DNA of 64,000 nucleotides. Source: Isoperla grammatica (lineage: Eukaryota; Arthropoda; Insecta; Plecoptera; Perlodidae). Where the stretch lies: positions 15,822,006 to 15,886,005 of the forward strand of contig OX246745.1 of NCBI GenBank assembly GCA_945910005.1, written 5' to 3'. A model generated the notes under the pieces. That model was not told where the DNA came from, did no database searches, and was given only the letters and a program-made list of their open reading frames with translations. This document shows positions 51,154-63,215 of this stretch, in pieces (the stretch's first letter is position 1; each line of letters opens with the position of its first letter). The position numbers and the translations under genes are program-made.

Positions 51154-52608
51154 CTAACACAGGACCTCATCATTATTTACTGCAATGTAATTACAGCTTG
51201 CCTTGAGGCTCTGGTAGAACAGTTGGCAAAAACCGCACTTTCTGCTAAAAAATGAATTGGCCAAGATTACTCCATCATGCATACATGTAATACAAGCCTG
51301 AAGGGAGCGAGGAGTAATATTGAAACCAAATCTGTGTGAATGAACAGAAGTAGATCTAAAAAGTCCACACGCATCCCTTATTTACCTCCGCATGATGTAT
51401 TGGATCGACCGTATTATTCGTCTAGATTGGGCCTCCAAATGTTTTGCCCTCAAGGCATTTTATGAGCAAGTCGAAAGGTCTGCATAAAAAGTAAGGGATA
51501 GGGGAGGGGGTCGGGGGGTCGGGGGGCACAGGTGGCTGTATTCAAATTGCTTTAATCCCTTAGAACGCGGCGGCGACGCCAGCGCGCGATACTGGCGCGG
51601 CGCGGCGGATTATTTGCGAACTGAAACACGAATAGTGCACAAATGATTCCATATTGGACGGATAATAATTAAACATGTGGTATTTTATAACTGCGATTGG
51701 CTAAAACAAGTAAATCCATGTCTGTCTGCCTACTTGGGTCATTGTATGCTAATAGTGAGCCCTGACCTATGAGGCCGGGTCACATCGTGGCTATATGCGG
51801 TGCAACGCTTCGGTATTCGCCATTCGCCATGCAGCGCGTTCTCGCAGCCATAAACTCAATCGGAATAAAGATAACAAAATACAGACTCGAATTCTCAGGC
51901 TTTTATGCAGCCCTCGCCGCATATAAAACGGCGACAACTGTAAATTATAACAGCGGGTACGGTAATCAGCTGGGCCTCGAGTGTCATTGGAAGGTATTCT
52001 GTGTGAAACGAGGACTACAAAGGGGACGGCAGCGCTTTGCGTCTCTTGCGCTATTAGTGTCATGTAAATTCATGGCGGGACTGGTGGGAAAAAAGTTTTT
52101 CAATTTTTTTAAAAGTCTGTCAAAAAAGTTGGCAAGAAAAGATGAACCTGCTTTGCTAGGGGGCCAGAGGGTTGTTTACCAACCGCTGGGAACTGCACAC
52201 TGATTCATCTTCCGTTGATTGCATCATTTCTGTTGGAGAAGATAAATAGGAAGAACTGTGCAGAGAGAGAGTATATAGTCGCCGTTCGATCGTTCTTCAA
52301 TTGGCAAACATCTATCATTATATGAACGAAACGATTCAAACTGTTTCTCATTCGATGTTAAGTTGTTGAAATCTGAATTAAGTGGAAAGTGACTAAAAAT
52401 AGTTGAACGTGTGTACAATAGAAAGGTGTGTGCATTCAAGCAAATATTTGCAAGGCTAAAACAGGTCTTAGAGCAAAAACGTCGCTGAGTCCCAACTCTA
52501 CGTTTATCAACGATAAAGACAATTGAACTCTTAATTTACAACTTCATTGTAAACTAGTTTAAATCTTCGTGGATTATATTATTTTGGGATGGGTTTGGTT
52601 AGGGTTGT
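51154..52608. other. Spacer with a 144-codon frame of no known type
   Basis: The plus-strand frame at 51769-52203 has varied composition but no recognised motif. A minus-strand frame overlaps it. It was not called as a gene. Confidence 0.35.
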
Positions 52609-52627
52609 GGGGGGGGGGGGGGGGGGG
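52609..52627. repeat. Poly-G tract, 19 bp
   Basis: Uninterrupted G-run. Confidence 0.95.
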
Positions 52628-54067
52628 TGATTCAGTGGGTTGACGTTCAAACCCTGTCTGCATTGTGAGATGAACGCGTGCGAACATTCTAATACCCGAA
52701 ACTGACCCTGAAGTCATCCCAAGTATACTTCAGCGTTTTTTCCTGCGAGAGTGAGCGAGATGGCAAACTGGTCAGTGGTCTTATCAATCAAATCAACACA
52801 AACATGAAGTTGTCACGAGATGTTACTGACAATGGAGATCATGGTATCATAGATCACAGATTCACTAAATGGCATTATACCATAATAGATCTGGAGATGA
52901 GACGATCATACACAACAAAGAACACTGATGTTCTTTACAACAAACATAATTAAATGTCGGTCTAGAAATAATAAAAAAAACACGCTGAACGTTAATAAAA
53001 ACAAAGATCTCAAGGAATAAAAGGAGATAGTTTGGGGTTTTAGTGACTATATTCGAGAACATTTTCATACTTTTTTTATTTTAGCGACTATTCCATTGGG
53101 TTTTGGTGATATGCATCACATCGGTGACCGATACGGGCCAATAAATATGTATGAAGGCGTGTGACAGGGGATGTGCATGAAATAACACTTACACGGTGAT
53201 AGTATTTCGCGTTATGCTTTGGCTAACCCCCGTTATATCCCAAGCCTGCGTTTCCCAACGCATCCAACTGTGTTGACAGTTGACACTTACTTTCACTAAA
53301 CTGCGTCAACGCAATGCATCTATGTACTTAAGTATATCTAGTACTTAAATACATGCAATCGTTTAAACATAGAGATCACTCATTGCATGTGAAAATGTGA
53401 CGTGATTGGGGCAAACAGACAGTAACGATCTGTCAATGTTTCTTAGTTTAATAATGCATTCAATATTGTACTATCGAAACACAAATAAGTAAATAAATAA
53501 CTAACGGGCATTGAATTCAACATAACAACAATGTTTTGTTACGTCATAGCGAGACGTGTAGACGTACCATGAGCGGAAATGTGTTGAGCGCACAACATTA
53601 TATCGGCGTTACCTTCACCGTTTGTGTTCCGACAGAAGAATAGCTTAAAATCTAGGGCAATTTGTTTATTGAGCCCTCCCCCCCAGAGACCCTCTGCCGT
53701 TCTCCTTCCCACCTTCTTCTTCGTCTATTTTTTACGAACTCTATTCAATTCCCTATTCAAGTTGTTGAAACTGGGTTAGGGTGAAAGCGAAAGCAAGCAG
53801 CAATCTGTTTTTTGTGTGCTTCTTTGCGGTTTGGGTGATAATAGACCGTAGAGCGCAAGGGGTGGAAAGCACAGGTAAATACAGGCTACGAGATATACTC
53901 TGAACACGTACTGCTGAAAACTACCTTACGCAATCACCCATTGTTGCCGCCGACTGTTTTAACCTTGAGATGTGCTTGAGAGCTTCCCAATCATATTACC
54001 ACTAATCTCGGGATCGCCGCGCTGCACTATATGATGCATATTGACTGGACAGTAGACTGGCCTTATT
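52628..54067. other. Spacer without recognised gene
   Basis: Only short frames; no repeat found. Confidence 0.4.
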
Positions 54068-54240
54068 CTGATGGGCTCAGTGGCAACACACGATACTCTC
54101 TCATTCGGGAGGGCATCGGTTCGATAACGGCCACCGGCAATCCTGACTGAAGGTTTTCCCGGGGTTTGCCTTAGTCACAAGAAGAATACTGGGATCCTAA
54201 TCATGGGGCACTTCCTACGGAAAACATGTATGTGTATAGC
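54068..54240 (+). mobile_element. SINE family 1, diverged
   Basis: GGGCTCAGTGGCAACACACG (A-box region), ATTCGGGAGGGCATCGGTTC (damaged B-box), GGCAATCCTGACTGAAGG, GGGGTTTGCCTTAGTC and GAATACTGGGATCC follow the 19494 SINE in order. The tail is lost. Confidence 0.68.
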
Positions 54241-54845
54241 CACTCTCCACGGGATGAAGCAATGTATTTAACAATTTGAAGTACGCTCCCCTGTAGGAGG
54301 TTCAGTTGGTCTAGCTAAAGAAGCCTTACCTTCTTATTCTGCACTATAACCGAGGGAAAAATATACCATTGTCGGGGCATTACAAAACATTGCGTAAAGC
54401 CTGTACTCCGCAAGTCTTACCTTTATAATGCTGTGTCTTTCAAAGTTACTTTAAGTACAATATGATATGAAGAATCAAGCTTGAATAATTCGTACATGTC
54501 CAGTAACAGGTATGATGGCTTGAATGGGTGTTTGCAGCAGGCAGGAGAGGCCCCTGCATTGCGCGTGTGCAGTGCATTGCCTTGCAAGCGCAACAACTGC
54601 ATGGTGTGCACTGTGCAAGGGTAACGGTGATGCAACGGTGCACAATATGCATGGGGTGCAAGTTTCACACACGCCGATCCTCAATACACTGTATACAGTG
54701 TAGCATATTTTACGAACAATTCGTATACCATGACGTATTTGTTATTTAAATAAAATTGCACAGCCATTTTACATTAAATCTTAAAAATTGGACACGTACA
54801 TTACAATTTTGTTAACCTATATCAGAACATTATATTTAGTTTATA
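54241..54845. other. Spacer without recognised gene
   Basis: Overlapping frames in several registers at 54423-54749 arise from GCA-rich sequence and carry no motif. Confidence 0.4.
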
Positions 54846-55035
54846 TTAATTTAGTTTATATTAATAATTATTATGTGTTTAATATACATCAATTAGTTTG
54901 TATTAGTTAGATGGGTTGTGTATGGTTAGGGTTATGGTTATGGTGTATGGTTATAGTTAACCATACACAACACATCTAATACAAACTAATTGATGTATAT
55001 TAAACACATAATAATTATTAATATAAACTAAATTA
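54846..55035. repeat. Long AT-rich palindrome, ~80-bp arms
   Basis: Arm 54846-54928 (through TAATATACATCAATTAGTTT to TTGTGTATGGTTA) is complementary to arm 54958-55035, with one 4-base indel and one mismatch. The spacer is about 29 bp of GTTATGG repeats. No terminal duplication was identified, so it may be a foldback element or an inverted duplication. Confidence 0.92.
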
Positions 55036-55231
55036 TATCAAACAATGAATTATATTTTAAAAGAAATCAATTAGTATCCAGCCAAGGGCAGCGCATCGTC
55101 TGTGACCATAATAGGAACTGATTTATGTGAGGACGAATTGAATTATGGGATGACTGAAAGTTATTTGCAAATATGTCACCCCAAGTAGGTGGGCGGAAGA
55201 AAGGCGATCTCTTAGTGATGGATAGTCAGGG

Positions 55232-55259
55232 GGAGGGGGAGGGAGGGGGGGGGGGGGGG
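55232..55259. repeat. Poly-G/GA tract
   Basis: G-rich run GGGGGAGGGGGAGGGA followed by 15 G. Confidence 0.93.
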
Positions 55260-55482
55260 TGGAGAGGCTGCAAAGTGAGGTAGTCACAGCGGCAACAAGG
55301 AAACCAGAACATCTCACCTAATATTTCCATTCACAATACGACGCAGTCATGCTAATTTCAATCATTTGTCGTGAGAATAGTTAATAATTTTCTTGCTCGA
55401 CAATCTTCCAAGCAGTACAATGTTTCACGATCAATTGTCGACACAACATCATACTTGGTATAGAATATTTTATGATTGGTTT

Positions 55483-55568
55483 CCCGATAGAGGTGGCTCA
55501 ACGGTAATACGCGAGACTTTAATACGGGAGCTCGCCGGTTCGATTCCTGCTCCCGGCAATCCTGACTA
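55483..55568 (+). mobile_element. SINE family 1 head, truncated
   Basis: CCGATAGAGGTGGCTCAACG and GCGAGACTTTAATACGGGAG match the 19494 SINE. The B-box GGTTCGATTCC lies at 55537-55547, followed by GGCAATCCTGACTAAA, where homology stops. Confidence 0.8.
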
Positions 55569-55588
55569 AAAACACTTTATTCAAAATT

Positions 55589-55660
55589 ACCGATAGCTGG
55601 AATCGAACTGGCGAGCTCGCGCGCATTAGAGTCACGCGTTCTATAGCACTTAGCCAGCTT
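55589..55660 (-). mobile_element. SINE family 1 head, inverted partner
   Basis: On the minus strand, GCTGGCTAAGTGCTATAGAA, CGCGTGACTCTAATGCG, GCGAGCTCGCCAGTTCGATT and CCAGCTATCGG run from A-box to B-box. It shares GAGCTCGCC-GTTCGATTCC with the plus-strand head 20 bp away, so the two T-arm halves face each other. Confidence 0.65.
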
Positions 55661-55984
55661 TTCACAGTTCACATACCGCGTATGCTTCAATCTCAATCTT
55701 CTTTTGTGCTATGTCAGCAGAAAGTTGAGCGTGGCATCGCCATACGGACGCTTCGAACTTTCCAACCATTGGTATGTATGGATAAAGTTGAGATCTCCTT
55801 CTCCAGCCATTACTTTTATTTTCTTCTTGAATAACTCCATCACGCACGGTGGTACAAAATACAAACTCGCATCAGAAACCGTCTGCATGATATTATTATG
55901 TTATCGATGCATTATTGTCGCCGTCCGGTTCAAACATGATTGCAATCATGCTAGTCGAGATAAAGGACAAAAACCAATGTCTTA

Positions 55985-56069
55985 AGCGGGATTCGAACCC
56001 ATGTCCCTTGGTGGCATACGCTAGGACCTGCTCGCCGAACGCCGAACGCATGACCCACCGCGGACGGCT
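55985..56069 (-). mobile_element. tRNA-like SINE, family 2
   Basis: On the minus strand, CGCGGTGGGTCATGCGTTCG lies at the A-box position, CTAGCGTATGCCACC in the middle and ATGGGTTCGAATCCCGC at the B-box. It matches the 24338 copy in order and spacing. AAGACATTGGTTTTTGTCC follows as a possible body. Confidence 0.6.
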
Positions 56070-58595
56070 AAAGTCGAGATAATTAAATCGGAGATTAACA
56101 AAGTTTGGTAAATTCGGGCCTAAATGATTCAATCTAGTTTAAAAACATCTTGAAGCAGCCCCAGTGTCTCAAACCACATTGAATAGAAATAAATTTAAAA
56201 TTTCACGTGTAGAGGACTCATGTAATACGCACCCACGTAAAAGTGCAGGAATTATCGATAAAACCGCTGAAATTTATAAAACCAAAATTTGTGTATTCGA
56301 AAACGAAATTTGCTCAAAAATATAGCTCGATTTACGGGTCTGTCTCTCTCTCTATCGTCTGTCAAAGTGCATTCATACGTTGAACGTCAGTGTACAAGTT
56401 CAGCGACTAGCGACCGTGCATGGGTTGTTGCCCCCCATGGGACATGACGCCCCCATATCGAAATACAACCGCATCACTTGGTTAGCATAGATGCTAGTTC
56501 TAGTTTCACACCGCTCCAATAGGTAGCGTTGGTTTACTCGCGTCTCCATAAGGTACCGTCCATCTTATGAAGTACTCACAGTTTCAGACTCAGATGATAA
56601 TTTTGGCATAATATTCAGATACATTACGTGAATCCCTCGAAAACTAAATTATTCATATTCAGTACATTCATCTGCCATTCAAAGCTTCATAATAGGAGCA
56701 AACTGTATGCAACGATAGGTACAGTCACAGTTGTAACAGCACAACGCTATACAACGACCTCACGAAATTATACGTTTAACTCGAATTTAATCTCTGTTTA
56801 CTCATTTCTTTGATCGTGGTTATTATTGTTCGGTGTTCTCCCAGTTGATGAGCCTATCCATGTCTGTGTTGTGGGCGTAACCCATCAAACAATACTACTA
56901 GTCTTATGATAATTTCGCAATCAAATCCCAACCACGTCATTCAACATATCTGAACATTATAGTGTGTTGTTATTATCATGATGAGATGAGACTGCGCTCA
57001 GACTCAGGTATCTAATGCTGATTATTAGAGCTGGGATGGCTTGTTAGGCCTACTGTCTATCGGAATGTTATGTATGAGCATGTAGGGTTATTTAGTGATG
57101 TTGAGAGTACTTACTCATGTCAACGCTTCCGACCTCAATACTTCAGAAGCTGAATGCTGAGATTCACTAACATTCATCTTTATCAATTGTGCTCTCGACG
57201 TGGCTATAAATAATCCGAAATGTGTATACATGTAATCATATCTCAATCTTATGTAATTTTAGGATATATGTATATTGTTGAAACTTATCACAACATATTG
57301 AAATCAAACTGGCCCGTGTTTCGTATACATTTTAGTATATTATTGTTGATAATAATGCTTGATTTAAGTCCCGGCCTCGTAATGTTAGCAATATGACACA
57401 AAATTTTTGATTATAAAATCGAAATTATATGAAATTAAAAAACATGACACAATTATATTAAAAATGAATTACTAAACATGATTGATTTGATGTGAAATTT
57501 CTTAGTCCTTAGTTTGTCCATGTGAAGGGTTCCGGTCCGATCCGATGGGATGTGAATGTTATTATTATCAGTTGCCCAAGAATTCTTTGTAGCCGTGTTT
57601 ATTTGTGTTTTCGTTTCTTAATTGTCAACCTTGTGTTAAATACGGTTATTTATGTTACAAACTTCTATGTTCTATTAATGTATGAGTTATGTGAACATTT
57701 TTTTAATTCACGTAGCCCTCTTATTACGTGAATGGTATTTTGGAGAAATAAACATACATTATACGATCTTAGCTTGGTGAAATGATTTCCACATTTCTGT
57801 ATAAGCAGAACCCGTAAACAATGGTTGTATGTGTAGCTGTATAGCTTGATGCCAGTTATTGAGTTGCAACACATCTCAACACAGCTGCAAGGAATCTAGG
57901 TACAAATTATAGTTCTGATCTAAGCTTTTGTTCCACTTCCAGCTGTATACGCGTCCTCGGAAGTCGGAACCTATCATTGGCGCAACCTTGGATGAGTCAT
58001 CGTTTATAGCTGCTATAGGGGGTCCTTAAGGATATGTGATCCTTCAATCCGTCGAGCGCAATCATCAATCACCATTGGAAAACGAATCACCCCAAGTTGT
58101 GGATTTACATTTTTCAACGATTGCATGGGTAAGCGGCGTCGGATTCAAACCCGACCTCCCTTTCTTCTTCACTTATCATTTTCAACAAATATTTGCAATT
58201 TTGATTTTACCATTTTCTAAGGGATCAGTTGGAAATAGAGATTTCGCAGCAGTTCGATATTTCTTACGGACTCCACGTGTGAATTGTTCTTTAGTAAAAC
58301 GAAACAATATGGATGGCTGTGGCTCAGCTACCTCCACTCAGACCCACGTAGACTCAGCTACCTCCATCCAATGCCGCACTGTTTTCACCCTTACGCTTTG
58401 GTTTTAATCAAAACAGTCATATCATATTCCCTCCCCCTGATTTGATTAAAACAAGTAAACCACACTCACAGGTTAGGGATTGTTGCATCATATTTTGTGT
58501 GATGTAGGAATTGTGGACAGATATCCGTTTCAAAGCAAGCAAGCATTGACAACGTGGAGATAAACATGATCCTCTAGATCAGCAGCCTTCTTGGG
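56070..58595. other. AT-rich spacer
   Basis: TAGGCCTA lies at 57045-57052. No gene, array or terminal inverted repeat was recognised. Confidence 0.4.
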
Positions 58596-58715
58596 AGTCC
58601 GGGAGTCGAACCCTCACCATACAGAACCACAGATGCGTGTCGCATATACTTCTCCCACCATGCGCTGAGTATACACTCCTTATGCATACTTCTCCCACCA
58701 TGCACTGGGAGAGAC
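58596..58715 (-). mobile_element. tRNA-like relic with a short direct duplication
   Basis: On the minus strand, GAGGGTTCGACTCCCGGACT is a strong B-box/T-arm. CTTCTCCCACCATGC occurs at about 58650 and again about 37 bp later, so the A-box side is partly duplicated. Confidence 0.35.
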
Positions 58716-60046
58716 GATACTCAGGAAGCTGGGGGGTCCGGGGATACTAGAACTCGTTCCTCCTAAGACACATGATCAAAATGTGGGTGAATACACGTTT
58801 GAACAAGTTTTGCATTTGGCTGTACGACTGCGGTACTGTGCAACCTAAACGCTGATAAGTTTCCAAGACGGAACTGTCGCTATTATTTACATTACGAAGA
58901 AATAACACATAATAGTGAAGTGCTAGAGAACGATTTTCTTAAATTGCTCAATTGAATCGGGACGATTTTACTCTGAATCTCTCGATGTCGATAATAACAG
59001 CTCGTGTCTTGACCGACCCGAATACCCCGTCCCTCCACCCTCCACCAGTGAGTGCACTACTGCTCCTCTACCCTCGACCACGGTTGTTGGCAGCGACCAG
59101 CGATGATTGAAGGCTTCGCTCTCCGAGATTTGTTCATCACGATGCTCAGGAAGATTCCACATTGTCATGGTATAATAATTACGATCACGGCTGTGGCCTC
59201 CACCACGATCGATATTACCAGTACGACGATCCATGTCTCAGCCGCACTAATGACGGGTCTGGTCTACAAGACTCGAGCGCCGAAACGCTGCATTCGGGAA
59301 ACACATGCACGGAATGCGACCAGTACCAGATTACTAATTATTTAATTGCTGCGTTTTGAGGACTCAAACACAATGACTGTCTAATTACTACGTTAGCGGC
59401 CGACAGGCGAGAACTAGAGGACGTCGCTAAGGTCTTTGCCGCTAACCGTTCTCTGACAGGTCTGAACACAACTCATAGCTCTGCAATGTTGCGAATCTGT
59501 CTTCTACCTACACTCTGTAGCAGGGTGTCTGTGTTCCAAGTAATGTCACTTCCCCCCCAAGTTCTTTCTCGCACTACCGCCACAGACCCCCTCGCTGGTC
59601 CTTATCTTAATCTTTCATCTCTATTTAACATCAAAACATCCACTGAGTTATTAAAAACACATAATTATATTCAATTCAACATGAATTGTTAGATTTATGA
59701 AAACGCTTGAATTTTAATTCAAGTTGCTTCACGAATTTCGTCTATACGACGAAAACTAAGCGTTTAACGACCCGGGTAACGTTGCAACAAATATGCCCTC
59801 GTAAAACGCTTAGACCCAAACTGAAATCGCAAACTCGTATACTAATAAAATAGCTCAAATACCACGAATCCTGGACCTGTTGTTTATCGCTCATGGACTG
59901 GTCCATATCCTGGTTGCGGAACTGTTCCTTGGCTATCACGTATATACAAGTTATTGTGATGAGAGTGGAGACTATAGATAGCCTCAAATCAATTCCATTG
60001 CTTATTATGACTGGATTATCGGAACGGGTTTCAGCTTTGTGTTTGG
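58716..60046. other. Spacer; GC-richer patch at 58.97-59.36 kb
   Basis: Three overlapping frames on both strands stay open across 58968-59359. The minus-strand one (88 codons from ATG at 59234) starts MDRRTGNIDRGGGHSRDR. No motif decides between the frames and no splice partner was found. Confidence 0.3.
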
Positions 60047-60112
60047 GATTGGAACCCAGATCCTCTAACTCACCACATGCGTGTCCAGTTCTTATGCCTC
60101 TAGTTGCACAAC
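60047..60112 (-). mobile_element. Possible tRNA-like relic
   Basis: On the minus strand, GGATCTGGGTTCCAATCCC is B-box/T-arm-like, and the A-box side is weak. Confidence 0.25.
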
Positions 60113-61666
60113 AAACAGCATTGCTTTGCTTTACATTAGTTACGACGAAAGAGCTTCAAACACATGATAGACATTCGTGCAAGTTTTTGTGGTGTGTTCT
60201 CCGATAGAAATCCAATCTATCGTAGACGTATTCAGTGTATATTTCCGGTTACGTGTAGACATCTCAGCCGCAACCGGACAATATTGCACTGATTGTAGTC
60301 GGCATGTTTCATGAAGCATCCTGAATAAATCCAGGCCTTATTCAACGCTGAGGGCTGGGGTGAAGGGCTTTTAGTTATTAATGCCATCATTTATTCAGAA
60401 TACTATGGACCCACGTAGAAAGCTGCGTTTTAAAACGGATTTCTGCTCGCCACAGCGTTTCTGCAGAACAGAGGGGGAAGGTAAATGTGATATCGTTCCC
60501 TCAGTAATTCAATTTCATTTCCATGTAAGTTATCGGGATTGGATAACAAGCTGCATCCGATTAAAAGTATACGGCATTGTTATTGAAAGTGTCATCAAGG
60601 CATTCCACCACGCTTAGCATTAGGACAGACGTTTCTTAGTCGACAAGCCCACGGCAAGAACTTGCCAACATCATAACTTCATGGTGGAACTCATCCAGTC
60701 AAATTTCCTTCCCCTAAGAAGATTGCAAGTTGCTCAATCAGGCAGTCCTACAAACACGATTATGTCAGAGTTATTATCGGCAATTGAGTGGAAATGGTTC
60801 GTAATAGGTTTGCAGTTGCAGTCGTTCCCGTCAGATCCCCGAGCGCTGTCGGTGGGCATGAGTGTTCGGGGGCCATGAAGGCCACATTAGAGGAAACAAA
60901 GGCTCCGACGCTCCGGCCTTCGCGCTCCTCAACGGACATGTGTATTGGCATGTTGAAACTTCCAAGGGGTATATTGATGTGCATTCAGGACTCAGGATGT
61001 ATACGCAGAGACGCTACAGACGCGCGGAGGAGCTACGTGGGTATTGATTTTAGTTTTTGGGTGAAACTGAACGAGTCCACATGAAGAGTAACTTGCACAT
61101 CGATGTTTATCATTCCATCTCGTGACACTATCGGCATTTTAGTTTCGACTAGAAAATGTTTTAAAAGAATATTGGAAAGTGGAATTGGTTTACGTGACCC
61201 GTCCCGTTGGGCCACTGCGCGGTCCCAAGTGGTGATCGGGACCTTAGGACCGATCCTAAGGTCCTAAGGTACGTGTTTTCTTAGTCCGGTGGAAATCTCT
61301 CGTCGATGTCGGAGGCCGTACGGTTAAATGCCTCCATTTTCAATCGGCAACTTCAGAAAACAATTCACGCTCGATCGAACAATCAACCTTTAGTCGGTGT
61401 TAGAGTATCGTGACTCTTGAGGGGCACTTCGCTCGCCCATCGAGTATATAGTGTCTTAAACACTACCAGTATATAAATACTGGTAGCATAAATGTTTATA
61501 CTTTCAAACTCACACAGTTTGATTTCTATCAAGCTACAAAGTATATTTTTTTTAAACTGCCGCTTTTAGACATTTGCGTACACCCTGGTTGGCATTTTAT
61601 ACTTGTCACGAGTAAGGATCTATAGTTATTGTATGTTTTTCTCTATGGCGTTAAAATTATTAAAAT
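60113..61666. other. Spacer without recognised gene
   Basis: Frames at 60381-61084 overlap on both strands and carry no motif. A small palindrome, GGACCTTAGGACC / GGTCCTAAGG, lies at about 61240-61269. Confidence 0.35.
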
Positions 61667-61813
<147 letters not shown>

Positions 61814-61820
61814 TAATAAT

Positions 61821-62032
61821 TTTTTTTTTTTTCAGTTCCATTCTATTTTGTTTCGAATATGTGGAACATACCATACTTTAGTTTATTTAGTTCAGAAGTG
61901 TTATACTGCGTTTTTTTAAGTTAGATTAAATCCACAGATAAGTTGCTTGTGCATGTCCGGATATTATGCAACTAATTATGTAATGGGACAAATGTATATT
62001 GTAAATAAAAAAAAAAATAAAAAAAAATATAA
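61821..62032 (+). mobile_element. LINE 3'-UTR copy, 5' truncated, within (ATT)n
   Basis: This is the reverse complement of 39030-39220 with small indels. Shared words include TTCAGTTCCAT, GTTCAGAAGTGTTATACTG, TTAAGTTAGATTAAATCCAC and TAATTATGTAATGGGACAAA. An 8-base loss removes one arm of the 3'-UTR hairpin. It ends in an A-rich tail at 62004-62030. Both flanks are (ATT)n in the element's own orientation, exactly as at 39001-40011. Confidence 0.92.

Positions 62033-62113
<81 letters not shown>
62033..62113. repeat. (ATT)n at LINE 3' border
   Basis: About 27 ATT units directly after the A-rich tail. Confidence 0.97.
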
Positions 62114-62248
62114 TCCTTGAGTTAAGTCGTGATTCGTGCGTGAGTGTGCGTGATTGGAGAAAGCTGATCGCCACGTGACCCAGCATCCACTCACGCGCTC
62201 ACCTTTAAGACGAAGGAGCCGATAAGAGCCCTATTGAAGACAGTGCTG

Positions 62249-62268
62249 CCCCCCCCCCCCCCCCCCCC
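62249..62268. repeat. Poly-C tract, ~20 bp
   Basis: Uninterrupted C-run followed by ACCCCCACCC. Confidence 0.95.
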
Positions 62269-62944
62269 ACCCCCACCCTTTGAGCAGATGGTTCCCCCGT
62301 CAACCCGGACAAACTACGCGACCCAACACATGTCGTGGTTATGCATTATAATTTTGTTTACCCAACTAATTTAAAAACACACTTTCGGAAAATTGCTTCT
62401 ATTCTGTGAAAGAATTCATAATTAAAAATTAATCTTAGAAGGTTTACTTACAATTACGTTTTAATGTTTGAATTTCAATTACCACTCTGCATTGTTCCTT
62501 ATGTCTCAATTGTAGCTTGTTAGATGAACAATTCATGAGGCGGTGAGTGTTCTATGAAAAGGTGTTGCATATTGTTCTGTGAATGTAACGATATGGCATA
62601 ATGCCCGGTCGCTGTTTTCCTACGGGATTACGTTCAGGAGATACATTTCACCCCCTCCCCCCCCTTCCCCCCCGTCGCTCAATATATTATTCTCTCATCT
62701 CATCGTCACGTTGCAACGGTTCACGTGGTCGCGGTCTGGGTTCGAATCTAATGCGGCAACAATTGGTATTGGTATTGTATTATATCAGCTGAGAACCTGC
62801 ATAGACAATCTCATTTCAAAAGTTCGAATAAAATATGTGCCGCTTGTTGCTGTCGTTATTGTTGACTTCTTTCGAGGATCGCTCGCCCAGTTTGGCAAAT
62901 AATAATTATTATTAATAAATAATATATATATATTTAATATATTA
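62269..62944. other. Spacer; weak tRNA-like word near 62737
   Basis: GGTCTGGGTTCGAATCTAAT resembles a B-box, similar in context to 28799. The A-box is unclear. Confidence 0.3.
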
Positions 62945-62966
62945 TTTTTTTTTTTTTTTTTTTTTT
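62945..62966. repeat. Poly-T tract
   Basis: About 21 T, preceded by AT-rich sequence. Confidence 0.9.
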
Positions 62967-63007
62967 ACACGAGTAAATAGAAGTGTTCGACTCACCCAAC
63001 ACTGCCC

Positions 63008-63041
63008 GACGTTTCGGAGACGTATCATTCTCCATCATCAG
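63008..63041 (-). other. Hammerhead-core-like motif
   Basis: On the minus strand: CTGATGA, T, GGAGA, an 8-base loop, TCTCC, then GAAACGTC. CUGANGA, stem II and GAAA are in hammerhead order, and GUC follows as a possible cleavage triplet. One extra base precedes the stem, as at 28297. Penelope-like elements are known to carry hammerhead motifs in their terminal repeats. No reverse transcriptase or GIY-YIG frame is nearby. Confidence 0.4.
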
Positions 63042-63076
63042 AGGCCTTCCCTCTCGCGAATCTGCAATGACAGATA

Positions 63077-63215
63077 TATATATATATATATTTTTTGTTT
63101 GTTATTATAGGATATAATTCCATTACATAATACTATTTTAAATAAATGAGGAATCACTCAGAAAAACCCACAAAGCCTGACAAGGCTTGTCTGTGGGGAA
63201 AAGTTACACACAAAA
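63077..63215 (-). mobile_element. Possible LINE 3' end
   Basis: On the minus strand, a CCACAGACAAGCC...GGCTTTGTGGG hairpin is followed by AGTATTATGTAATGGAATT and an AT-rich tail with (AT)n. The order of hairpin, ATTATGTAATGG and tail parallels the 3' UTRs at 39001 and 61821, though the sequences are diverged. Confidence 0.4.

Noticed and set aside
51769..52203. 144-codon plus-strand frame
   Set aside because: It has no recognised motif, splice context or partner exon and is overlapped by a minus-strand frame. At this length it can occur by chance in the locally GC-richer sequence.
58672..58715. Tandem repeat at 58.65-58.72 kb
   Set aside because: It is only a two-copy duplication of about 37-44 bp, noted with the tRNA-like relic.
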